NCBI GenBank assembly: GCA_018398765.1
Contig: JAHBMJ010001737.1
Location: 10,001-44,584, forward strand
From: Chromera velia
Lineage: Eukaryota; Sar; Chromeraceae
Direction of reading: 5' to 3'
Length of the DNA: 34,584 nucleotides
This document shows, piece after piece, positions 21,255-30,300 of this stretch; the stretch's first letter is position 1, and every line of letters begins with the position of its first letter. Below the pieces are notes generated by a model. The model did not search any database. It was not told the DNA's origin and was given only the letters and a program-made list of their open reading frames with translations. The translations under genes were made by a program, and so were the position numbers.

Positions 21255-22601
21255 TCATCGTGTGTCGGTGAGCCAATATCTCTCACTCGACGATTCTAAA
21301 AACGCTCTCCCTTGCTCCGTCAATCTGAATAACCTCTCCCCACCTGCAGACTTCTCTTCAAGATAACCGAGCGCCTGCCCCATGCTTCTCAGAATTCCCA
21401 AAAGCATGCCGTCCAGATTGAATTTCGCCCCCTCAGGCTGTGCAGCAATCAGGGGATGTGCTCTCAAGGCCGCTTCTGACACCCACTCTCTTTTCTTCCC
21501 CATTTCTGCAATGATCTGCAGCATTCGCCATCGTATTCTTTTCTTCCTTTTCACCCCCAGATCTCGAATTTTCGACTTCAAAGGGGGAAACAACGGAGTG
21601 ACCTCAGAGCCACACATAAAGCATGTCGCTGCCACAGGTGCATTCATGTGCCCACAAACCTTGCACCTCCACTCATTCACCATATCGGGTGGCACCCCTG
21701 CCAGCTCCTCATGATACACCCGTGGGTAGGCCTCAATGATCGCCTGGCAGTCAACCGAATCGAATGCGATGACCTTGAAGTCGGGCGACTCCTTTTGGAT
21801 CTTCCGGATCCATTCCTGACACACTCCGCAGGGAAACAACGGGTTGATATCCTCATCCGCCTCGGAGGCTGTTGTCAAGGTGGACAGGGCCAGAGTGCTG
21901 TCTTCACTGTTACCGTCTCCTGCACCTGCACCCCCCTTCTCATGATCAGATTCTCTGCGCAGAGCTAGGACTGCGACCGCGAGGAATTCCTCCCTCTTCA
22001 AATCGGGTCGATCGGTCACGGCGTTGTTGAAGGCGGCTCTCTCTGCGCAGTTGGTGCCTGTGGGCAGTGACACCTCAACGTTCACTCCCTTCACGAAGGA
22101 GAGCTCAGTCTGCCCGTCTGCCTTTGTCTGTTTGAGCATGAGGACGGCCAAGACTCTCTGGCCGCTCTTGTGCCACCAGAAGGGGTCCGTGTCTCCCTTC
22201 AGAAAACGGTCACGCAAGACCTTCATGTGCTCCACCAATTTCCTGATCGGGTCCTCTGCCCTCATCGAGGCCACTGTCCTCTTGCAGAAATATTTCTTCT
22301 CCATCGACCAGTGGGGAGGCGGCGTGAGGGAGAAGTTCCTTCGCGGCTGTCGCGGAATAAGCGAGGGTGCAGGGCTCTTCTCAGCACCGAGGGGGGAAAA
22401 GAAAAAGGGAACACCTCGCTGCAGAGAGAGGGGAGAAGTGCCGAAGGACCTGTGCCCGCGAACTTCAACAGCCCAAACCATGTTTCTTGCCCGTCTACTT
22501 GCTTCACAGACTCCCCATTTGCCGTCGCGGATACTGAGAGATCGAATATTAATTGAAGGAAAGAGACGGATAGAGCGGGGCGAGGCCACACAGGGCACCA
22601 T
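21255..22601 (-). CDS. Cytidine-deaminase-like protein with RanBP2-type zinc finger
   Basis: 448 residues from the first true ATG. A deaminase core carries NCAER (zinc Cys185, catalytic Glu187) and PCGVC (Cys258, Cys261), with about 65 extra residues between the two motifs. This is the zinc centre of cytidine/CMP-type deaminases (CXE plus PCXXC), which convert C to U or related bases. After it comes one RanBP2-type finger, WXCX2CX3NX6CX2C (Cys313, 316, 327, 330; Trp311; Asn320), a fold that binds ubiquitin or single-stranded RNA. The C-terminus (about 352-435) is helical and basic and looks like a winged helix. The first 100 residues are R/S-rich with few acids and include RRNFS, as in a mitochondrial presequence, but may be partly untranslated; an ATG at 22304 would give the core alone. 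No intron is needed. It could be a free-nucleoside deaminase or an RNA/DNA editor; the added finger favours a nucleic-acid or ubiquitin link. Confidence 0.85.
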   Translation of the reverse strand: MVPCVASPRSIRLFPSINIRSLSIRDGKWGVCEASRRARNMVWAVEVRGHRSFGTSPLSLQRGVPFFFSPLGAEKSPAPSLIPRQPRRNFSLTPPPHWSMEKKYFCKRTVASMRAEDPIRKLVEHMKVLRDRFLKGDTDPFWWHKSGQRVLAVLMLKQTKADGQTELSFVKGVNVEVSLPTGTNCAERAAFNNAVTDRPDLKREEFLAVAVLALRRESDHEKGGAGAGDGNSEDSTLALSTLTTASEADEDINPLFPCGVCQEWIRKIQKESPDFKVIAFDSVDCQAIIEAYPRVYHEELAGVPPDMVNEWRCKVCGHMNAPVAATCFMCGSEVTPLFPPLKSKIRDLGVKRKKRIRWRMLQIIAEMGKKREWVSEAALRAHPLIAAQPEGAKFNLDGMLLGILRSMGQALGYLEEKSAGGERLFRLTEQGRAFLESSSERYWLTDTR

Positions 22602-23141
22602 CGCGTTCCCTTTCGGGACTCTGTGGAGGAGACGGCTTGAGAGACAGATGGAAAGCAACTCGTCTCCTGGCTCCTTTGATCGCCTCTGATCCAACGTCGA
22701 CTCTCAAACTTTTTCTCTTCCCTCAACTGCAGCTTGAACTGCTTTCCTCAACCTGAATGACATCACTCTGCATCTTTCTTTTCCACTCTGACATCGTTCT
22801 GACAGCCTCATTCAAACGAGGAAGTCTGAAAAAAAGAAGCCGGGTCACATCCAGAGGACGAGGGCCGCGCGGCCAGGCGCGGATGCATCCGCGGATGCGC
22901 GGGCCCCGCGGCCGCGCGACATGCCTGAGCCTGCATGAGAGACACATGAGAGACGCCTAGCTGTACTCATGCTGTACTCATATATGAGTGTCAATTTTCA
23001 GACTCTTCGATACAGCTTGCCAAATGTTTCATCCAACCAGATCAGAGTGCACAAGAAGGTGGGAAGTCATGAGGGCTTTTGCTGTGAGTCTGTAATTTTT
23101 TGTCAGTGGGTAAAGCGTCTTTCTCCTCTCTCGGCCCCAAA
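22602..23141. promoter_or_regulatory. Divergent intergenic region (shared promoter region)
   Basis: 540 bp separate the deaminase and ankyrin start codons, which face away from each other, so both promoters probably lie here. The notable content is the CpG-rich palindrome cluster listed separately. No TATA box was assigned. Confidence 0.45.
22863..22918. repeat. CpG-rich nested palindromes
   Basis: Perfect palindromes: GGCCGCGCGGCC (22863-22874), CGCGGATGCATCCGCG (22878-22893) and GCATCCGCGGATGC (22885-22898), the last two overlapping. A GGGCCC/CCGCGG-rich tail follows. The block is far more GC-rich than its surroundings. It could form alternative hairpins or offer overlapping sites for a dimeric factor. 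Confidence 0.75.
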
Positions 23142-24948
23142 ATGGAGAAGACGGCTGTGAGCCCTCCTCTGACCACTGAAGGCTTCCTCCAACGACTGAA
23201 AAGGTTACGCACCTCTATCGTCTCTGATCTTGACTCCACCATCAGTGTGGTTGAGAAGACTTTGAGGGCGAAGGAGGGAGGCCAAAATTCAGCAGCAGCT
23301 GCAGCCGCACCCGCGACTGTCTCGTGCGTCCAAAAGGAAGACGTCGCCGTTCTCGATGCGGTGAAGAAGGCGGGGCGAGAAATCAAAAGGCAGCTGGGGG
23401 AGTTCGAACGGAGGCACTTTGCAATTCAATTTTATGTGGGTTTGATTGAATCGATTGGAGTGGGCATCAGTGAAAAGATTCGTGAGTTTCGACCAGTGTC
23501 GGCAGAGACCACTCAGCAGGCACTCTTTGAGTTTGTCAGTGGCGCCAGCCATGGAGACGATTTCTGTCTCTACCTGAAAGCGGGTGCAGACCTGAATGGA
23601 CTTTTTGAGGGTTAGACGGCTCTGATCAGGGCCGTGTGTGCAAACCATGTGGAAGCCTTTGAAATGATATTGAGTGACCATCCGGACTTGGAGGTGAGGG
23701 CTGGGCGGGTGCCCAAAGGCACTGCGGGTGTGGTTGAAGGGGATACGGTTGTGATCGTTGCCTGTCGTCTGCGTCGCTGGCCGATGGTTCGGTCCCTGAT
23801 TGCAGAGGGGGCAAATGTTGATGCGTTAGGGGGGGATGGCAAGAAAGCGTTGCAGGTCGCTTGTCAGGCTGCAGATAAAGAGCTCGACAAAGAGCTCGAC
23901 AGTGAAGATGGATATCCGAGGCATAGGTTTCGACTCTTCTATAACCCTCAGAACGGTGACCCTGCAGTCCGCTCTGCCGTGAGTGCAGCCTTGAAAGACC
24001 TTCTCAAGAAAACTTCCGATGTGGCTGATCTGAAGATCACCTATCCGGATCGCAATCGCTTCGCTGAGTCTCTCGTGCATTTCTTTTCCTGGCACGAACT
24101 TGAAGAGCTGTTGCTCCTCTCCCTTTCACGGGGGCTGGACGTTGATGCCGTCACTCCTGCTGGATGGACAGCTCTGATGTTGACTGTAGCAAGAGCTAGA
24201 CCAGAGTATGTGGAGATTCTGGTAGAGAACGGTGCCGATGTCACAAAGGTGAACGTGTCTAACGACACAGCGCTCCTTGTTGCAATAGATCCTGAAGGAT
24301 GGAAGCGTGCCAAGTTCGTGACCGTCGTCGAGTTGGAAGGTAAATAGATGATAAAGGGAAGGTTTTGTGAGACAATGGGAGGCTTCAAAGAAGACTTTTG
24401 GAAATGTTGAACACGTATTAAGTGCTTGGAACCTGGCGGTGCTGGCAGAATTTCTGCAATGCATTCCTGGCGTCTTTCTTGCTTTCAGGCGATGCTGATG
24501 ACCTTAGCTCACCTGGCCGGAGAGCGTGACCGTCGTCGAGTTGGAAGGTGAATAGATGACAAAGGGAAGGTTTTGTGAGACAATGGGAGGCTTCAGAGAA
24601 GACTTTCGGAAATGTCGAACACGTATTAAGTGCTTTGAACTTGGCGGTGCTGGCAGAATTTCTGCAATGCATTCCTGGCGTCTTTCTTGCTTTCAGGCGA
24701 TGCTGATGACCTTAGCTCACCTGGCCGGAGAGCGTGACCGTCGTCGAGTTGGAAGGTAAACAGATGACAAAAGGAAGGTTTTGTGAGATAATGGGAGGCT
24801 TCAGAGAAGACTTTCGGAAATGTCGAACACGTATTAAGTACTTTGAACCTGGCAGTGCTGGCAAAATTTCTGTAATGCATTCCTGGCGTCTTTCTTGCTT
24901 TCAGGCGATGCTGATGACCTTTGCTCACCCGGAACCCCTGAACATTAA
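23142..24948 (+). CDS. Ankyrin-repeat protein, interrupted by in-frame TAG
   Basis: The start AAAATGG at 23142 opens a helical N-terminus (about 120 residues). Ankyrin-type units follow: GADLNGLFEG*TALIRAV, LIAEGANVDALG...KKALQVACQ, and GLDVDAVTPAGWTALMLTV...LVENGADVTKVN...TALLVAI. Codon 158 (23613-23615) is TAG exactly where the later repeat has Trp (GWTAL), yet the same frame stays open for another 240 codons. The first part alone would be a 157-residue truncated protein. The exon ends at 24339 before GTAAAT in phase 1; acceptors ending at 24488, 24696 or 24904 follow, the last giving the tail GDADDLCSPGTPEH and TAA. Ankyrin repeats mediate protein-protein contacts; the partner is unknown. 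It may be a young pseudogene, an assembly error or a readthrough gene. Confidence 0.68.
24317..24930 (+). repeat. 208-bp tandem array spanning exon end, intron and exon start
   Basis: Nearly three copies with an exact 208-bp period. Each carries GTTGGAAG before GTAAAT or GTGAAT (donors at 24340, 24548, 24756) and CTTTCAG before GCGATGCTGATGA (acceptor ends at 24488, 24696, 24904). Copies differ by scattered substitutions only. Internal copies create 59-bp cassettes with an in-frame TGA in the expected phase (24527-24529 in the first). Confidence 0.9.
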
Positions 24949-25645
24949 TTCGTAGTGGTTTTTTAAAAAAAAAAATCAGTACATTTTCCTGTTTTCACGC
25001 GTTTGGCGCGTGACTGCTCTGCGCGTGAGCGTTAGGTTTTTATACTATTCATGCATGGAGAAGGCCAGGCGCGAAACTTAGAGTCATGTGTTGGGTCTGA
25101 GCATCTATATTTTTGTATTATGTTTTCACCCAAGGCAATCATATTTGACAAACATTTTTTTACCTTTAAAAATTGTACTTCCAAGGTAGAAAATACCAAA
25201 ATTTCCTGCTGGGGGGGGGTTCCGCACCCCCCATAGACCCCCCTCGGAACACAACACATGTGTGCAGGAAGAATTAGATGAGATTTCAAAGAGCTTAACT
25301 CGATTCCAGTTCATTGAAGGTGATCACTCGTCGTAACTGAGAGTTGGAGAGGTTGATCGTCCTCCATTAAATTTAAATGTGGCTCAAACTGTTCGTCTCT
25401 ACATTTTTCTTCTTTCATAATCGGCTAATTTTTGATTCTTGTGGTGCACTCTAGGGTGCACTGCGCGGTCTTGGCTGTGGCTTGCCAGGCGGAATCGGTT
25501 TCGATCGCGCGTAGGGCCAAAATCGGCTTTCCATGAAAGGCAAAAGAGATGGAGGTGCAAATCAAGTCTGTCACCTGCTTTCACTTCATCCATTAGTATT
25601 ATTCTCGTGATGTCTGCCAAAGAACACCGACAGCAAAACGTCTTA
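24949..25645. other. AT-rich intergenic sequence after the ankyrin gene
   Basis: No open frame with a recognisable domain. A run of nine or ten G followed by TTCCGCACCCCCC and further C runs (25210-25247) could fold back on itself and resembles the end of a degenerate mobile element, but nothing diagnostic is present. Confidence 0.4.
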
Positions 25646-25873
25646 CTAGGCGTCGGCTAAAGAAAAAAAAAAAAAAGATCACCCAAAACCCTTTATTTTT
25701 TTTTCTTTTTTTTTTTCTTTTTCGGTCAAACAACTGCTGTTCAAGTGTTACACAACTGTTGTTAACTGTTGTTTAGGGTAAAAAAGTAAAAAAAAAATTA
25801 AAAAAAAAAAGTCTTCTCTGATCGCTTACTTTCTTTCTTTTTTTTTTTCTTTAGCCGACGCCTAGACGTCTTA
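25638..25873. mobile_element. 220-bp TIR element (MITE) with 8-bp target duplications
   Basis: Terminal inverted repeats start CTAGGCGTCGGCTAAAG and continue into A11, 28 bp in all, at 25646-25673 and 25838-25865. The element is flanked by perfect direct repeats ACGTCTTA at 25638-25645 and 25866-25873. Inside are A/T runs and CAACTG/AACTGTTG motifs, with no coding capacity. Eight-bp duplications are typical of hAT and P superfamily elements, so this is probably a non-autonomous member of such a family; the terminal bases do not settle which. The perfect duplications suggest a recent insertion. Confidence 0.85.
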
Positions 25874-26467
25874 GAACGACCAGTTGCGGTGTGAGTAGAC
25901 CGTAACACTGAAGATAACTTTAGCTCAGCTTACTAGATTTATCACTTTTGGGACATCGTTTTTGAGTAAATTTATAATCCGTCTAAATCAATCCAAGTCC
26001 GTCTTTGTTCTACTTTTCAATTAATTTCACAAATCACGGATTTAATTTATAGAGTAACAAAGTTGAGGATCAAATAGCGATTGTTTTCTTTCAATTTAAA
26101 ACTATAACACTTTAATTCCGTGCACATTCGATCCTGTGCACGCGTGCATGAAGACTTTGGTGGAGTTGACTGTAAAATTGACTGTACAATTTACAAAGAA
26201 TCGATCGCGTATGTCAAAGTTACACAGTCAAACTAATAACAATAGCATCGAATCCTTTTTGGCAGGCAAAAGGATCAATCGGACTGTACAGGGAGGGACC
26301 AGGTCGCGCTATAGGCCGGTGCTTGCCGGGGTCTCTCGGCAGAAACGAAGTCAGAAAGGAAGGAGAAAGATGAAAAGGGAAGATGACGGTGCGATGCCTG
26401 TGCAGAGGCGAGGAAAGGGGGAATGCACGCGAATTGAGGAGGGGATTCAGGGAAATGGACGTCAATT

Positions 26468-26525
<58 letters not shown>

Positions 26526-27237
26526 TTTCTGCGAACCTCCACCGAACCGTCTTGGAAAGTCCGGAGGGAGAAAGATCCTTTGGGGGACTGAGAGAGTGAC
26601 GGAGGAAGAAGGAAAGAAAACTTAAGAAGAGGGCATGCTAAGTGGACCCGACCCGAAATTGAGAATCAATTTGCTTAACTCTTTTTACACACAGATCGAA
26701 ACAAAGAGAGAGCGCAGGGAGTACTGACGACCATCGAAAGCGGAAGGGGGAAGAGGCAGAACGGCGGGAAATACAAAAATAATGGAGGAGAATTGGGGAG
26801 CAAAATGCCCCAAAATTTACCCTCAACAGAGAGAATCGGGGAATGTGAGAGAGACAGCCAGGCTGCAGACACATATAGGTGCAGAGATCCATTGACCCCC
26901 CAACCTCTCTTTCCCCCATAATTTATCTCTTTGATCTTTCATTTTCCCACACCTCTCTTTCGCTCCCTCTCTCCCCCTGTCTCGGGTTAATTCCCATTTC
27001 TGCCTCTGCCTGGCCCCCCGCATCCCCTTGCAGAGGCCGTTTCAGAGTCTGGTCGGTTCTCTTCAATTTAATAATATTAACAATGTAAAACTTGACAGCA
27101 AAGACCGGTCCGTAGCTGCCTCACCAGGCGTGCCACCTCCTCATATGTACACTGACTGCAACACATTGATTGCAACATTCAACAGCACAGCAATCAAGCA
27201 GTGTTGCTTCCTTCCCCTAGCTTCTTCATTCATTCCT
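25874..27237. other. Intergenic region between the convergent ankyrin and coiled-coil genes
   Basis: AT-rich to about 26110, then back to the purine-rich, microsatellite-bearing composition, including a CT run passing into GT (26468-26522). It presumably includes the 3' UTR of the coiled-coil gene near its right end. No supported gene. Confidence 0.45.
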
Positions 27238-27360
27238 TCATGAAGAGACCGCAGTCCCCGCCTCCATCTCCATCACCAGCCGCGCGGCCTCTGACTCCTC
27301 CAGACGGCTCTCGAGGGCAATTCGCTCGGCGTCGACGCGCCGGAGCTCGTCTATCAACAG
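27238..27360 (-). CDS. Coiled-coil gene, last exon with stop
   Basis: Acceptor GGGTGCAG, phase 0. Reads [18 protein letters not shown] and on to [11 protein letters not shown], then TGA. Confidence 0.82.
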   Translation of the reverse strand: MLIDELRRVDAERIALESRLEESEAARLVMEMEAGTAVSS

Positions 27361-30300
27361 CTGCACCCATCCATCCATCCATCCATGCGCACATATGGCT
27401 ATACATACATACATACAAACACACAACCAAGGAAGGACGGAAGGAAGGAATCAGATGCGACATTTATACATCTTTTGTCGTTCCTGTCTGGTCTCCTTGT
27501 TTTACCTGACAGAGATGAGAAGAGAGTGCATCCATCGGTGGCACACAAGCAGGCGGCCTCAATCCCTCCCTGCATTATTCCCTTTCAGTCCCTCCACCAC
27601 TCCCTTTCCCTCCACAAACAACACCCCCCCTTACTAACCTGCAGGTCCCTTTCGTTGACCTCTCCGCGTTCCTTTGCTTCGGCAGCTTCGGCACGGAGTC
27701 TCTGGACCTCTCTGCATGAACACATGCAGACAGCAAAATCAAAAATTAAGTTTCTCAGTGATCAGATAGCCACTGCTTTGCGCACAGAAGGAGGGGCGGG
27801 AACGAATATTTATTCGCCTGCGAAACCCAGAAGAAATTTCCTGCCAAGATGAAGGAAAGAAAGAAATGCAAAGCCAAACGAATCGGAGGCCAACGAACGG
27901 AGGCATCACATCGAAAGAAAGCGAAGATCATCAAGAGAAAGAAAGAGAAAACAATAATTGACTCAGACTTTATCTTATCCGGTTTCCCCCCCTCTCTTTC
28001 TCCCCACCCTCTTTACCCACACTCTCTCCCCACCCACTGACTTCCGGCTACTCTCCAACTGCTGCAAGATCAGGTCCCTCTCGCCTGACACCTGAGATTT
28101 GTTTAGATGAGTGAGAGAGACCAATCAACCGACCAATAAAGTCAGCGAAGGCAGGAAGGAAACAATGAGTGATTCAAGCAGTAACGGAAGGGCGACAGAA
28201 ATGATCGAAGAGCCCCTCTAAGTTCTCTTGCTTTCATGTTTCCTTCTTTGTCGCCTCTCCCGGCAAATTGAATCCAACCGATGAGACAGAAAGGATCTCT
28301 TTCCGGTCTGAAGCACTCGATTTTTGTCCAGAAAAAGAGTAGAAAAAGACTCTTCCTCGCTCGTTGCTTCCCTCAACCAATCAGCGGATCCTTCTTACCC
28401 TCCTTTTACTCAACACGGCATTTCAATCAAAAAGTCGAGCCGTACCTTCGCAATCAGGGAAACCGCCTCGTCTCTCTCCGCCTCTGTTGCACGAAGCAAC
28501 CGTCGAGCCTGCAGGCACACACATCACATCAATCCAATTGCACAAAAAAGTAAGGTCACCAACCATTCACACATCCATCCAGCTAGGCCTCTTCCACGGC
28601 TCGATCATCGAGAAGCTGAAAGAAAAATTTCATGAAGCTGGCATCCGTCACGAATTGGCCGACAAAAAAAAATGCAAAGAAAACAAAGTGTGCGAGAGAC
28701 AACCCAGGAAGGAAAGAGGTCAGTCAGAAGAATTCTTTTGTTTTCTCTTTGGAGTCACACATAAGTCCGGTCACAGCCCACCCATCCATCCATCCATCCA
28801 GTCAGAAGAATTCTTTTGTTTTCTCTTTGGAGTCACACATAAGTCAGGTCACACCCCACCCATCCATCCATCCAGTCAGAAGAATTCTTTTGTTTTCTCT
28901 TTGGAGTCACACATAAGTCAGGTCACACCCCACCCATCCATCCATCCATCCACCCATCCATCCATCCATCCATCCAGTCAGAAGAATTCTTTTGTTTTCT
29001 CTTTGGAGTCACACATAAGTCAGGTCACAGCCCACCCATCCATCCATCCATCCATCCCACCTCCTCTGCCGCCTTCTCCTTCGCCTCCCCCTCCGCCCAC
29101 ACATTTATTTATTTTATTTGTGTATTTATATGTATGTACGTATGTATGTATGTATACAGAATTCATTATTTAATATATATGTGTGTATGCATCCACCCCC
29201 CCACCTCGTCTGCCGCCTTCTCCTTCGCCTCCCCCTCCGCCCGGGCGTTCCTCACTTCCCTCTCGAGACCCGACAACTCCAGGGCCCCCCTCTGGTTCTC
29301 TGCCGTCATGCGACGTAGGTCCTGCACGCACCCGCGCATGCAAAATCACATGCAAAGCTAGTCACTTGCTTGCTCAGCCACTCCTTCTCCCTCCCTCCCA
29401 ATGATGGGGGGGTCCTCATGAGAGATCTCCTTCCTCTCACGTCATGTCATCAGAACGTCCTTCACGGGCAGAAAGAACTAATGCAAGCCGGAAAAGAAAA
29501 GACGAAAAGGGACACGAGCAAAAGAAAGTGCAGAAAGAATTTCGAATCACCAGCCTCACTTAAGTAATCACAGCAAGAAAAGAAAAGAAAAAGAAAACCA
29601 ACAGACAAAGAATATACATATGAAGAAGTTCTGCAGGCAAACCGACTGACCGACCGACCTCGACTGTCGCGACCAGCTCCGTGTCCTTCTCTCTTAGAGA
29701 CTTCTGAGCCGTTTGTGCGGCTTGCTCAGCTGCGGCGAGAGATTCCTGAAAGCAATCGACGGAAAGGAAGAAAGGAAGGAGCGAGGATGGACGGAAGAAA
29801 TACGCGAAAAAGCTGTTGCAACAGTAGCACCAGCCTGCTGGGAGGGAGCAGAGGCACCCTTCAGCTTCAGATTCACAAACGAAAGAAGCACTGATTGATC
29901 CAAGTGCACATCCCTCCAGGCAGGCCCCCCCCACACTCCCTCATCTGATCCTACCCACCCCTCTTCCCAAGTCCCTCCCAACCCCTCACCCTAAGTCTGG
30001 AGATCCCGGCCTCGCCCGATGCCTGAGAGGACGCGCGGCCCCGCCGTTCTTCTGTCAGAAGTTCCCGGAGAGCGGCCTCTGCCTCGCTCGCCTGCAGGCA
30101 GACAGGCAGGCAGACACACACAAGAGAGAGAGAGAGAGGTATCAAGCGATGAAGAGACGGGAGGCCCTTTGAAATCAAGAAGGAAGGAAGGCTCTTCTTC
30201 ACCAAAGGNTCAACAAACGCACGCGAGCCAGCACTTCCTTCCAGAAACAAAAAGAGAAAGAAGGAGAATCAACAAACGCACGCGAGCCAGCACTTCCTTC

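Noticed and set aside
25126-25314. Small minus-strand frame with GGLWGVRNPPPAGNFGIFYL
   Set aside because: It arises from G/C homopolymers in likely repeat DNA; no start context or homologue recognised.
28570-28650. Helical-looking frame [19 protein letters not shown] on the + strand
   Set aside because: It lies in an intron of the - strand gene, is short and lacks splice sites fitting any neighbour.
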